DNA of 64,000 nt from Meiothermus sp. CFH 77666 (GTDB lineage: Bacteria > Deinococcota > Deinococci > Deinococcales > Thermaceae), in contig NZ_JAGDFV010000001.1 in NCBI RefSeq assembly GCF_017497985.1, forward strand, positions 62,001 to 126,000. The letters are read 5' to 3'. Position numbers and translations under genes: made by a program. Under the pieces are notes generated by a model. The model ran no database searches. It had not been told where the DNA came from and was given only the letters and a program-made list of their open reading frames with translations. Numbering within the stretch: position 1 is the first letter of the stretch; every line of letters starts with the position of its first letter. Shown here one piece after another: positions 56,035-64,000 of the stretch.

Positions 56035-57366
56035 GTGCAGATCATCAAGCCAGAAGAAGTCCTATCCGAATACTACCCCCCCCTGACCGACCACGAGGCG
56101 CTGGTCGAAGCCAACCGCTGCCTCTACTGCTACGACGCCCCCTGCACCCACGCCTGTCCCACCCACATCGACATTCCCAAGTTCATCAAAAAGATTGCCA
56201 GTGGGAACGTGGTGGGCTCAGCCCGCACGATTCTGGAGTCCAACCTGATGGGGGCCACCTGCGCGCGGGTCTGCCCCGTGCAGGAGTTGTGTGAGGGGGC
56301 CTGTGTGCTGGGGGCGGAGCACAAACCCATTGCCATTGGGCGCTTGCAGCGCTATGCAACCGATTACGTGTACGAGCGCGGGATTGACGTGTTCAAGCCA
56401 GGCCCCCCTACGGGCAAGAAGGTCGCGGTGATTGGGGCGGGGCCCGCGGGCCTGACCTGCGCCGGTGAGCTGGCCAAGCTGGGGCACAGCGTCACGGTGT
56501 TCGAGAAGCGTGAGCTCCCCAACGGGCTCTCGACCTATGGCATCATCGTGCTGCGTGAGCCGGTGGAGGTGGCCCAGGCCGAGGCCGATATGGTTCGGCG
56601 GCTGGGTGTGGAGATCAAAACCCAGATGGAGCTGGGCCGAAACCTTTCCTGGGACGAGGTTAAGCAGGCTTTTGATGCGGTGTTCCTGAGCGTGGGTTTG
56701 GGGGCTGTGCCCAGGATGGGAATTCCGGGAGAGGAGTACATCCTGGACGGCCTGCAGTACATCGAGACCTCCAAGATGAACCCTGGAAGCTTGAAGGTGG
56801 GGCAGCAGGTGGTGGTGATTGGGGCGGGTAACACCGCGGTGGACTGCGCTACCATTGCCAAGCGCCTGGGGGCCGAGCGGGTCACGATGGTCTACCGCCG
56901 TACCGAACGCGAGATGACCGCCTACGATTTCGAGTACAGCTTTGTAAAAAACGAAGGGGTGGAGTTCCGCTTCCTGACTCAGCCCGTAGAGGTGCTGGTG
57001 GAGAACGGCCAGGTGGTGGGCCTGAAGTGCGTGCGGATGGCCCTGGGGGCCCCCGACGCCTCGGGCCGGCCCGCCCCCCTGCCTGTGCCTGGGTCAGAGT
57101 TTGTGTTGCCCTGTGATCAGGTGGTGAAGGCCATCGGCCAGGAGAAACCAGCGGTGGCCAGGCTGCTGGGCCTCGAGACCGAGAAGGGCTTCATCAAGGT
57201 CAACCAGAACTACGAGACCAGCCTGCCCGGCGTTTTCGCCGGGGGCGACTGCATCCGGGCCAAAGGCGCAGCCTCTACCGTGATGGCAGTGCAGGACGGC
57301 AAACTGGCGGCGTTTGCGATTCACCGCAACTTAGTGGCTGGCGTGGGAGCAGCCGCCGATGATTGA
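56035..57366 (+). CDS. preT: PreT: NAD-dependent dihydropyrimidine dehydrogenase subunit
   Basis: The 443-residue flavoprotein has N-terminal cysteine clusters (CLYCYDAPCTHACPTHIDIP, CARVCPVQELCEGAC) and a FAD site VIGAGPAGLTCAGELAKLG, then an NAD(P)H site VVIGAGNTAVDCATIAKRLG, as in glutamate synthase small subunit and PreT. With PreA it reduces uracil and thymine to dihydropyrimidines. GTG 56035 has AAAGGAGG five bases upstream. The frame upstream to 55987 is not supported by family length. The next gene is preA, which decides between PreT and GltD. Confidence 0.9.
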   Translation: MQIIKPEEVLSEYYPPLTDHEALVEANRCLYCYDAPCTHACPTHIDIPKFIKKIASGNVVGSARTILESNLMGATCARVCPVQELCEGACVLGAEHKPIAIGRLQRYATDYVYERGIDVFKPGPPTGKKVAVIGAGPAGLTCAGELAKLGHSVTVFEKRELPNGLSTYGIIVLREPVEVAQAEADMVRRLGVEIKTQMELGRNLSWDEVKQAFDAVFLSVGLGAVPRMGIPGEEYILDGLQYIETSKMNPGSLKVGQQVVVIGAGNTAVDCATIAKRLGAERVTMVYRRTEREMTAYDFEYSFVKNEGVEFRFLTQPVEVLVENGQVVGLKCVRMALGAPDASGRPAPLPVPGSEFVLPCDQVVKAIGQEKPAVARLLGLETEKGFIKVNQNYETSLPGVFAGGDCIRAKGAASTVMAVQDGKLAAFAIHRNLVAGVGAAADD

Positions 57367-57437
57367 TTTGGCGAAACAGAGGTCGCTTTTTTTGGCTATG
57401 AGCCTTTAGCTTTCAGCGCGACCGAAAGGAGCACATA

Positions 57438-58823
57438 ATGGCAGACCTTAGCATCAACTTTGCCGGCATCAAGTCCCCCAACCCCTTCTGGTTGGCTTCC
57501 GCGCCCCCCACCAACTCGGGCGCACAGGTGCACCGGGCCTTTGAGCACGGCTGGGGTGGGGCGGTCTGGAAGACCATTGGGGCGCCGGTGCTGAATGTCT
57601 CGAACCGCTATGGGGCCTGGCACTACGGGGGCCAGAAAATGCTGGCCATCAACAACGTGGAGCTGATCTCCGACCGGCCCCTCGAGGTCAACCTAAGAGA
57701 AATCCGCGATGTGAAGCGCCACTGGCCCGACCGTGCAGTCATTGTCTCCGCCATGGTCGAGTCCAAGCCCGAAGCCTGGCGCGATATCGTGATGCGTATT
57801 GAAGATACCGGAGCCGACGGCATCGAGCTCAACTACGGCTGCCCCCACGGCATGAGCGAGCGGGGTATGGGCAGCGCGGTCGGTCAGGTGCCCTCGTACT
57901 GCCAGATGATTACCTCCTGGGTCACCGAAGTGGCCAAAATTCCGGTCATTGTGAAACTGACCCCCAATGTGGCCTCGGTGGTGCCGCCCGCTCGAGCGGC
58001 CCTGGCGGCGGGCGCCAATGGGCTCTCCCTGATCAATACCATCAACTCCATCGTGGGGGTGAACCTCGATACCCTGGAAATCACCCCCAATATCGGAGGG
58101 AAGGGCGGCCACGGAGGGTACGCAGGCCCGGCTGTTAAGCCGATAGCGTTGAATTTGTTGTCCTCGCTAGGGGTAGACGACGAGGTTCGCCGCTACGGGG
58201 TGCCCATCTCGGGCATGGGGGGCATCTCGACCTGGAAAGACGCCGCCGAGTTTCTGCTACTGGGCGCAACCAGCCTGCAGGTCTGCACGGCGGTCATGCA
58301 CTATGGCTTCCGCATCATCGAAGACCTGGTGGACGGCCTCAACGCCTGGATGGATGCCAAGGGCTTCAAAACCATCTCCGACGTGGTGGGCAAGAGCCTG
58401 CACAGAATCTCCGACTTCAACGACTTCGACCTCTCTTTCCGGGCGGTGGCGCGCATTGACCCCGACAAGTGCATCCGATGCAACCTGTGCTACGTGGCCT
58501 GCAACGATACCGCCCACCAGTGCATTGACCTGGTTGATGCCAGCGGCAGCGTGGTGCCGCCCTTCCGCTACGACGTCCACTCCAACGGCAAGCTCGAGGC
58601 CGTGAGTACCCGCCCCCAGCCGGTGGTGCGCGAAGAAGACTGCGTGGGCTGCCGCCTGTGCCACAACGTCTGTCCGGTGGAGGGTTGCATCGAGATGGTA
58701 GAGGTGCCCTCGGGCCGTGCAAGCGTCACCTGGCGTGAGCTTACCGAGAAGCGCCCCGAGGTGACCGAGGACTGGGAGGCCATGCTGCGGTACCGGGAGG
58801 AGGTAGGCATCGAGATTCATTGA
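57438..58823 (+). CDS. preA: PreA: NAD-dependent dihydropyrimidine dehydrogenase subunit
   Basis: A 461-residue FMN and iron-sulfur protein. The barrel has the catalytic Cys in ELNYGCPHGMSERGMG, and the C-terminal part has two 4Fe-4S clusters (CIRCNLCYVAC and CVGCRLCHNVCPVEGC). The arrangement is that of the C-terminal part of mammalian DPD and of PreA. It follows preT with GAAAGGAG before ATG 57438. Direction of reaction is pyrimidine reduction in degradation. Confidence 0.93.
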   Translation: MADLSINFAGIKSPNPFWLASAPPTNSGAQVHRAFEHGWGGAVWKTIGAPVLNVSNRYGAWHYGGQKMLAINNVELISDRPLEVNLREIRDVKRHWPDRAVIVSAMVESKPEAWRDIVMRIEDTGADGIELNYGCPHGMSERGMGSAVGQVPSYCQMITSWVTEVAKIPVIVKLTPNVASVVPPARAALAAGANGLSLINTINSIVGVNLDTLEITPNIGGKGGHGGYAGPAVKPIALNLLSSLGVDDEVRRYGVPISGMGGISTWKDAAEFLLLGATSLQVCTAVMHYGFRIIEDLVDGLNAWMDAKGFKTISDVVGKSLHRISDFNDFDLSFRAVARIDPDKCIRCNLCYVACNDTAHQCIDLVDASGSVVPPFRYDVHSNGKLEAVSTRPQPVVREEDCVGCRLCHNVCPVEGCIEMVEVPSGRASVTWRELTEKRPEVTEDWEAMLRYREEVGIEIH

Positions 58824-58871
58824 GGCATCCGCAACGGAGCGGCAAGTGTACTTTTCATCTGCAACCCGGCG

Positions 58872-58877
58872 TAGGAT
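58872..58877 (+). promoter_or_regulatory. TANNNT box before the Uma2 gene
   Basis: TAGGAT is followed by six bases and ATG 58884, again leaderless geometry. An internal promoter inside the pyrimidine gene group is suggested. Confidence 0.4.
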
Positions 58878-58883
58878 TTAGAT

Positions 58884-59459
58884 ATGGTCAGGCCAGCTCT
58901 AAAGCCCTTGAGCGTAGCGGAATACCTGGAAACCGAGCAAGCTTCCACGGTGCGGCGCGAGTATGTTGGGGGACAGGTTTATGCGATGGCTGGGGCCAGC
59001 CAGCGTCACAGCCGCATTTCCGGAAACATTTTTGCTCTGTGCTGGCAGATGGCTCGAGGCAAGAACTGCCGTGTTCACCAGGAGGGCATGCGGCTCTTGA
59101 TTGGCGAAAATGAAAGAAGCGATACCGAAAAAGCCATCTATTACCCAGATGTAATGGTGGTGTGCAGTAAGCCCATAACTAACGATTACTACGAGACGGA
59201 GCCCTGCATCCTGGTTGAAGTGCTTTCGCCAACGACCCTGGCCATAGACCTCAGGGAGAAGAAGCTCGAGTACACCCGGCTGCCCTCGCTGCAAACCTAC
59301 CTGATGGTTGACCAGGATTCCCTCCTGGTGCGCCATGCCTGGCGGGATGCCGAAGGTTGCTGGCAGGAGCAGGATCTGGCCGGGGATGGGGTTATACCCC
59401 TACCCTGCCTGGAGAGTCAGATTACCCTGCCGCAGATTTACCAGGATGTTTTCGCGTAA
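58884..59459 (+). CDS. Uma2-family (DUF820) putative endonuclease
   Basis: A 191-residue protein of the PD-(D/E)XK nuclease-like Uma2/DUF820 family. YYPDVMVVCSKP and PCILVEVLSPTT carry the Asp and Glu of the core, and DLREKKLEYTRLPSLQTYLMVDQD the Lys that follows. Members are very common in cyanobacteria, where many copies move about, and their role is not known. It interrupts the pyrimidine gene group and has its own leaderless box. Confidence 0.88.
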   Translation: MVRPALKPLSVAEYLETEQASTVRREYVGGQVYAMAGASQRHSRISGNIFALCWQMARGKNCRVHQEGMRLLIGENERSDTEKAIYYPDVMVVCSKPITNDYYETEPCILVEVLSPTTLAIDLREKKLEYTRLPSLQTYLMVDQDSLLVRHAWRDAEGCWQEQDLAGDGVIPLPCLESQITLPQIYQDVFA

Positions 59460-59519
59460 AAGCGCCTGCAGACGCGACCGAAGCCCTTTTGGCAGTGAAT
59501 AAACGGAAAGGAGTCAAAA

Positions 59520-60899
59520 ATGGGACTGCTCATCAAAAACGGCGAAATCATCACCGCAGACAGCCGCTACAAAGCCGACATCTACGCTGAAGGCGAGACC
59601 ATCACGCGCATTGGGCAGAACCTGGACGCCCCGCCCGGTACGGAGGTGATAGACGCCTCGGGCAAGTATGTGTTTCCGGGCTTCATAGACCCGCACGTCC
59701 ACATTTACCTGCCCTTCATGGCGACCTTCGCCAAGGACACCCACGAAACCGGCTCCAAGGCAGCCCTGATGGGGGGCACCACCACCTACATCGAGATGTG
59801 CTGCCCCAGCCGCAACGACGATGCCCTGGAAGGTTATCAGCTCTGGAAGAGCAAGGCCGAGGGGAACAGCTACTGCGACTACACCTTCCACATGGCGGTG
59901 TCCAAGTTCGACCAAAAGACCGAGGCCCAGCTCCGCGAGATTGTGGCCGACGGTATCAGCAGCTTCAAGATTTTCCTCTCCTACAAGAACTTCTTTGGGG
60001 TGGAAGACGGGGAGATGTACCAGACCCTGCGGCTGGCCAAAGAGCTGGGGGTAATTGTGACTGCCCACTGCGAGAATGCTGAGCTGGTGGGCCAGTTGCA
60101 ACAAAAACTCCTGTCCGAAGGCAAGACCGGCCCCGAGTGGCACGAGCCCAGCCGCCCCGAGTCGGTCGAGGCCGAGGGCACCAACCGCTTTGCCACCTTC
60201 CTCGAGAACACCGGAGCCACCGGCTACGTGGTGCACCTCTCCTGTAAGCCTGCCCTCGATGCGGCTTTGGCCGCCAAGGCCCGTGGCGTACCCCTGTACA
60301 TTGAGTCGGTCATCCCCCACTTTTTGCTGGACAAGACCTACGCCGAGCAGGGCGGGGTGGAGGCCATGAAATACATCATGTCGCCTCCGCTGCGCGAGAA
60401 GCGCAATCAAAGAGCCCTGTGGGATGCGCTGGCCCAGGGCTTTATTGACACTGTGGGTACCGACCACTGCCCCTTCGACACTTCGCAGAAGCTACTGGGT
60501 AAAGATGCTTTTACTGCAATCCCTAACGGCATCCCGGCCATCGAGGATCGGGTGAACCTGCTCTACACCTATGGGGTGAGCCGGGGCCAGCTCGACATCC
60601 ACCGCTTTGTGGATGCGGCCAGCACCCGGGCGGCCAAGCTCTTTGGCCTGTTCCCGCGCAAAGGCACCATTGCCGTAGGATCCGACGCCGACCTGGTTGT
60701 ATACGACCCCCACCACCGGGGCAAGATTTCGGTTGCTACCCAGAGCGTGAACAACGATTACAACGGCTTTGAGGGTTTCGAGATAGACGGCAAGCCCAGT
60801 GTGGTCACGGTGCGGGGCAAGGTGGCGGTGCGCGATGGGCAGTTTGTGGGCGAGAAAGGGCGGGGTAAGCTCCTGCGGCGCGAGCCCATGTATTTCTGA
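59520..60899 (+). CDS. hydA: Dihydropyrimidinase
   Basis: A 459-residue metal-dependent amidohydrolase that opens dihydrouracil or hydantoins. Metal ligands are in FIDPHVHIYLP, the carbamylated Lys in SFKIFLSYKN, and later HCEN, and the catalytic Asp in GTDHCPFD. The DHP family block QNVHNRC-like region is replaced by the ADLVVYDPHHRGKIS C terminus, which is normal. It should follow PreTA in pyrimidine degradation. GAAAGGAG is before ATG 59520. It overlaps the next small ORF by one base. Confidence 0.92.
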   Translation: MGLLIKNGEIITADSRYKADIYAEGETITRIGQNLDAPPGTEVIDASGKYVFPGFIDPHVHIYLPFMATFAKDTHETGSKAALMGGTTTYIEMCCPSRNDDALEGYQLWKSKAEGNSYCDYTFHMAVSKFDQKTEAQLREIVADGISSFKIFLSYKNFFGVEDGEMYQTLRLAKELGVIVTAHCENAELVGQLQQKLLSEGKTGPEWHEPSRPESVEAEGTNRFATFLENTGATGYVVHLSCKPALDAALAAKARGVPLYIESVIPHFLLDKTYAEQGGVEAMKYIMSPPLREKRNQRALWDALAQGFIDTVGTDHCPFDTSQKLLGKDAFTAIPNGIPAIEDRVNLLYTYGVSRGQLDIHRFVDAASTRAAKLFGLFPRKGTIAVGSDADLVVYDPHHRGKISVATQSVNNDYNGFEGFEIDGKPSVVTVRGKVAVRDGQFVGEKGRGKLLRREPMYF

Positions 60900-61051
60900 T
60901 GAAGCCGAAGCAGGTGCTCAGCTTCCTGGGGGGCATATGCCTTTCGATTGGGGTGCTTCTGGCCCTGGGAGGTAGCTCGGCCTGGGCGCTGTTTGTGGTT
61001 GCTGGCGGTTTGCTAATCGTGATCGCACAGCGTAGACCCAGGAAGTGGTGA
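60899..61051 (+). CDS. Small membrane protein coupled to hydA (50 aa)
   Basis: ATG 60899 overlaps the hydA stop (TGATG), so translation would be coupled. The 50-residue product has two short hydrophobic helices (VLSFLGGICLSIGVLLALGG and AWALFVVAGGLLIVIA) separated by SS and a basic C terminus. It is not in a recognised family. Because the start is coupled and no other gene is in the gap, I consider it real but with modest certainty. Confidence 0.5.
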   Translation: MKPKQVLSFLGGICLSIGVLLALGGSSAWALFVVAGGLLIVIAQRRPRKW

Positions 61052-61056
61052 GCAGG

Positions 61057-61085
61057 TTGGATATTTATGCGTGGCGCGGTAGAAT
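61057..61085 (+). promoter_or_regulatory. Promoter before the LysE-type gene
   Basis: TTGGAT at 61057-61062 and TAGAAT at 61080-61085 are separated by 17 bases, 22 bases before ATG 61108. Confidence 0.5.
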
Positions 61086-61107
61086 CCCCAGCGAAGACGA
61101 GGTCTAG

Positions 61108-61752
61108 ATGCTAATTCCCCCCGATCAACTACTTGTGTTCGCCCTGGCCAGCCTGGCGCTGCTTCTGATTCCCGGCCCTGCAGTGCTGTACATCGTCACG
61201 CGCAGCGCCTCGCAGGGCCGTGCGGCGGGGGTGGCCAGCGTGCTGGGCATCCAGTGCGGCGGGATGGTACACGTGCTGATGGCCACGCTGGGCCTTTCGG
61301 CCATTTTGCTTTCCAGCGCCCTAGCCTTCAACCTGGTTAAGTATACAGGTGCGGCTTATCTGGTGTACCTGGGCCTGCGTACCTGGCTCTCGAGGGAGCC
61401 TGTGGAGCTTGGCGCTCTGGACCGGCAGCCCCTGGGGCGCATTTTTCTGCAAGGCTTTGTAGTCAATGCCCTGAACCCCAAAACCGCCCTCTTCTTCTTT
61501 GCCTTTCTGCCGCAGTTTGTAGACCCGGCCAGGGGAGCGGCCTCGTTGCAGTTCTTGCTGCTGGGACTGGTTTTCATTACCCTGGCTACCTTCAGCGATG
61601 GAGCCTATGCGCTCCTCTCGAGCACGCTGGGGGGCTGGCTCCGGCGCAAAACCAAGGAGCCCCGCTTTGCCCAGAGGCAGCGGCTGGTAACTGGAGGTAT
61701 CTATATCGGACTGGGCGTGACCGCTGCCCTGACCGGCCAGAGACACCAATAG
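61108..61752 (+). CDS. LysE/RhtB-family amino-acid exporter
   Basis: A 214-residue membrane protein with six predicted helices. PGPAVLYIVTRSASQGRAAGVASVLGIQCGG is the family signature, and NPKTALFFFAFLPQFVD lies in the middle. The family exports amino acids such as threonine or homoserine lactones, or small amines. Beside pyrimidine genes, export of beta-alanine or another degradation product is a possible but unproven role. A GAGGT ribosome site precedes ATG 61108. Confidence 0.85.
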   Translation: MLIPPDQLLVFALASLALLLIPGPAVLYIVTRSASQGRAAGVASVLGIQCGGMVHVLMATLGLSAILLSSALAFNLVKYTGAAYLVYLGLRTWLSREPVELGALDRQPLGRIFLQGFVVNALNPKTALFFFAFLPQFVDPARGAASLQFLLLGLVFITLATFSDGAYALLSSTLGGWLRRKTKEPRFAQRQRLVTGGIYIGLGVTAALTGQRHQ

Positions 61753-61760
61753 GGAAGACC

Positions 61761-62588
61761 ATGATGCAGTCCAACACCCCGAACACCCACCCATCCAGCA
61801 CTGGCCTCGAGGCCCCTCCCATCGTTTTGGTGAGGCAGGTCTCGATGGTCTTTCAGACCGGCACGGTTGCCCTCAAAGATGCCAACCTCGAGATTGCCCA
61901 GGGTGAGTTTATCAGCCTGATTGGGCCCTCGGGCTGTGGCAAGACCACCCTGCTGCGCCTGCTGGCCGACCTCATCAAGCCCACCTCGGGAAGCATCCAG
62001 ATCAGTGGGAAAAACCCGGAGGAGGCCCGCAAGAGCCGGGCCTACGGCTATGTTTTTCAAGCACCCACCCTGATGGAGTGGCGCACGGTGCTGTCCAACG
62101 TGATGCTGCCCCTGGAGGTGATGAACTTCCCGGCTTCTGAGCGCAAAGCCAGAGCCGAGAAGATGCTCGCGCTGGTGGGGCTGGAAAAGTTTGCCAGACA
62201 CTACCCCTGGCAACTCTCCGGTGGGATGCAGCAGCGCGTCTCCATCGCCCGGGCTTTGGCCTTCGACCCCCAGCTCCTGTTTATGGACGAGCCCTTTGGT
62301 GCGCTGGACGAGATTACCCGCGAGAACCTGAACCTGGAGCTGTTGCGCTTGTGGCGCGAGACCGGCAAGACCATCATCTTCGTGACCCACTCCATCCCCG
62401 AGGCGGTCTTCCTCTCAACGCGCATCGTGGTGATGACCCCCCGCCCCGGCAAAATCGAGACGGTGATTCCGGTGGATCTGCCCCAGCCCCGTACCTTCGA
62501 GACCCGCGAACTGCCGGAGTTCTTCCAGATTGCTACAGAGGTACGCGAAGCCCTGCGCAAGGGACACGGATACGAGGTGACCGAATGA
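61761..62588 (+). CDS. ABC transporter ATPase (SsuB/TauB/NrtD type)
   Basis: A 275-residue importer ATPase with Walker A GPSGCGKTTLLRLLADL, signature LSGGMQQRVSIARAL, Walker B LLFMDEPFGALDE and H-loop FVTHSIPEAVFLSTRI. The family handles nitrate, sulfonates or pyrimidine-type compounds. Two permease genes follow directly with four-base overlaps, so the three form one transporter. Position after preTA and hydA suggests uptake of pyrimidines or hydantoins. Confidence 0.9.
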   Translation: MMQSNTPNTHPSSTGLEAPPIVLVRQVSMVFQTGTVALKDANLEIAQGEFISLIGPSGCGKTTLLRLLADLIKPTSGSIQISGKNPEEARKSRAYGYVFQAPTLMEWRTVLSNVMLPLEVMNFPASERKARAEKMLALVGLEKFARHYPWQLSGGMQQRVSIARALAFDPQLLFMDEPFGALDEITRENLNLELLRLWRETGKTIIFVTHSIPEAVFLSTRIVVMTPRPGKIETVIPVDLPQPRTFETRELPEFFQIATEVREALRKGHGYEVTE

Positions 62589-63502
62589 CCCGTATCTCGC
62601 CCAACCTGGTTCCCATGCTGGTGGTGGCCCTGGTGGTGCTGGCGTTGTACTGGCCCATTATGTATCTGGCCAACATCCCGGCGGCCCAGCGGGCGCTGGA
62701 CACCGGAGCGGCGCTACCCTGTAAGTCAGCCTTCGAGTGTGCTACCCAGCTCAGAAGCCCGGTGCTGCCCTCCCCGCAACAGCTCTGGAATGGTTTTCGA
62801 AACCTGATGTTTCCCCTCAACTCCCCCAATGCCATTCCTCTCAATGCTGCCGTGACGGCGCTCGAGACCCTGGTGGGCCTGCTGCTGGCTGCCCTGGTGG
62901 GCTTCTTTTTCGCCATCGGGATGGTGGCCTCGAGGGCCTTCGAGCGCTCCTTGCTGCCCTGGATTGTGGCCTCGCAGACGGTGCCCATCATCGCCATCGC
63001 GCCCATGCTGGTGGTGGTGCTGGGCCAGTATGGAGTACAGGGCTGGCTGCCCAAGGCCATCATCGCTGCTTACATCGCTTTTTTCCCCATCGCCATCGGG
63101 GTGGCCAAGGGGCTCAAGAGCCCCGACCCCCTCAGCCTCGACCTGATGAAAACCTATAACGCCAACAACTGGCAGACCTACCTGAAGCTGCGCTTCCCCG
63201 CCTCGATTCCCTATCTCTTCACGGCCTTCAAGGTGGCCATGACGGCGGCTTTGATTGGGGCCATTGTGGCCGAAATTTCCACCATCAGTTTTCAGGGTAT
63301 TGGCAAGATGCTGGCCGAAAACTCCCGTGCTTCGGATGTGGTGGCGATGTGGGTCATCATGCTTTCCTCAGCCGTGCTGGGCATTTTGCTGGTAGCCCTG
63401 GTGAACTGGTTGGAGCGCTTGCTAACCCCCTGGCAACGCGCCAGAGCAGCCGCTACGCCCTTACCCAAGCAAGCCAGGGTATCTCGTGAAGGAGCTGGCT
63501 GA
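62585..63502 (+). CDS. ABC transporter permease, first subunit
   Basis: A 305-residue membrane protein of the SsuC/TauC fold. Hydrophobic helices start at MLVVALVVLALYWPIMYLAN, and the EAA-type loop is in IAIGVAKGLKSPDPLSLDLMKTYNANNWQTYLKLRFPASIPYLF. There is a small Cys-containing extracytoplasmic loop (ALPCKSAFECATQLRSP) near residue 45 that is unusual for the family and may be a disulfide. ATG 62585 overlaps the ATPase stop by four bases. Confidence 0.85.
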   Translation: MTRISPNLVPMLVVALVVLALYWPIMYLANIPAAQRALDTGAALPCKSAFECATQLRSPVLPSPQQLWNGFRNLMFPLNSPNAIPLNAAVTALETLVGLLLAALVGFFFAIGMVASRAFERSLLPWIVASQTVPIIAIAPMLVVVLGQYGVQGWLPKAIIAAYIAFFPIAIGVAKGLKSPDPLSLDLMKTYNANNWQTYLKLRFPASIPYLFTAFKVAMTAALIGAIVAEISTISFQGIGKMLAENSRASDVVAMWVIMLSSAVLGILLVALVNWLERLLTPWQRARAAATPLPKQARVSREGAG

Positions 63503-64000
63503 TGGTGGCTCAAGCGACCAAGCCAGTCTGGACCCAGGCACTGCTGGGCTGGGTGTTGTTGGCGATTGGATTTGGCGTGCTGCTCTGGTTCATTGCGAGC
63601 TGGTGGAACCAGACCGAGCCTGCTTCGGGTTCTCAAAAACTCCTGATTGGGGGTGGGTTTTTGCTGACGACGCTGGGCATCGCCAGGGTGGCCAACCAGT
63701 TTGTGAACACCCCCAACCCGGTCATAGGCTTTACCCCGGCAGCCCTGACCTTGCTGCTGGTGGTGGTAGCGGCGGAAGCCCTGTTACGGGCCTACCAGGT
63801 TCCCCCAGGCCTCATCCCGACCCCCAGCCGGGTGCTGGCTACGTTTTTTGCAGTGCGGGACGTGTTGCTACAGGACGCCTTCCAGACGGTGGTGTTGGAA
63901 GCACTCGTCGGGTATCTGATTGGCTGTGGACTGGGCGTGTTCACAGCCTTACTGGTGAGCCGGTATGTGTTTTTGGAGCGGGGCCTGTTGCCCTATGCCA
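63502..64000 (+). CDS. ABC transporter permease, second subunit, cut by window edge
   Basis: ATG 63502 overlaps the stop of the previous permease by one base. The readable 166 residues have the same family layout: VWTQALLGWVLLAIGFGVLLWFIAS, then LTLLLVVVAAEALLRAYQVPPGLIPTPSRVLATF and the VVLEALVGYLIGCGLGVFTALLVS helix. The EAA loop is not reached. Its presence predicts a heterodimeric permease pore. A substrate-binding protein might be encoded beyond the edge. Confidence 0.85.
   Translation, partial: MVAQATKPVWTQALLGWVLLAIGFGVLLWFIASWWNQTEPASGSQKLLIGGGFLLTTLGIARVANQFVNTPNPVIGFTPAALTLLLVVVAAEALLRAYQVPPGLIPTPSRVLATFFAVRDVLLQDAFQTVVLEALVGYLIGCGLGVFTALLVSRYVFLERGLLPYA

Overview
The window is a GC-rich (roughly 60 to 65 percent), gene-dense bacterial chromosome segment. 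Protein content points to the Deinococcus-Thermus phylum, most likely Meiothermus. Supporting signs are the Thermus-type E1/JAMM pair, HslUV beside Lon, the NurA-HerA pair, an EF-G-like second factor, a B12-dependent ribonucleotide reductase, many TANNNT boxes placed 6-7 nt before start codons (leaderless transcription), and very heavy use of CTCGAG. The genus is an inference; no rRNA or tRNA gene was recognised here. Both window edges cut a gene: a JAMM protease on the left and an ABC permease on the right.

Layout. 1-2.4 kb: JAMM protease, E1-like enzyme, citrate synthase. 2.6-5.4 kb: Ser/Thr kinase, patatin, signal peptidase I. 5.8-8.8 kb: hslVU and a TPR lipoprotein-like or exported protein. 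8.9-14.5 kb: nurA-herA, aat, a DUF1028 Ntn-hydrolase, Nudix, gamma-carbonic-anhydrase-like protein. 14.5-19.1 kb: a copper-related set (DUF2946-like, CopC, CopD, MbnP-like, MbnH-like di-haem protein, an unknown exported protein). 19.5-22.4 kb: two M16 peptidases, one without the zinc site. 22.5-24.1 kb: a Zn/Mn-type ABC importer without its binding protein. 24.2-29.5 kb: Rrf2 regulator, cysteine desulfurase, acyl-CoA synthetase, M20 amidohydrolase, DUF4864 protein. 29.7-38.3 kb: aconitase, HMA-like small protein, vWA protein, two exported proteins of unknown role, TetR regulator. 38.3-46.1 kb: EF-G-like protein, recN, GGDEF protein, MarC, argR, rpoZ, gmk. 46.1-47.2 kb: an IS982-like element inserted in a 163-bp repeat. 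47.3-55.1 kb: GH13 enzyme, nrdJ, lon. 55.3-64 kb: two small ORFs, then reductive pyrimidine degradation genes preT, preA and hydA with a Uma2 protein, a LysE-type exporter and an ABC importer that probably brings in the substrate.

Mobile and repeated DNA is the most distinctive layer. Family A is a set of at least six short elements (about 80 to 290 bp). The best copy, at 5391-5621, has 15-bp perfect terminal inverted repeats flanked by TA, as expected of Tc1/mariner-IS630-type MITEs. In three cases the TAG at the element border lies in frame with the upstream gene, and for two genes it is the stop codon. Family B is a 163-bp inverted-repeat element in two copies; one is split by the IS982-like element, and the other preserves the empty site and shows an AATG target duplication. 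Degenerate word-like repeats fill several other intergenic gaps.

Regulatory signals that stand out are a 16-bp near-palindrome on the preT -35 box, a TGATA-N6-TATCA palindrome on the metal-importer promoter, two palindromes between the TetR gene and a divergent lipoprotein gene, and an AT-rich 500-bp leader region before nrdJ.
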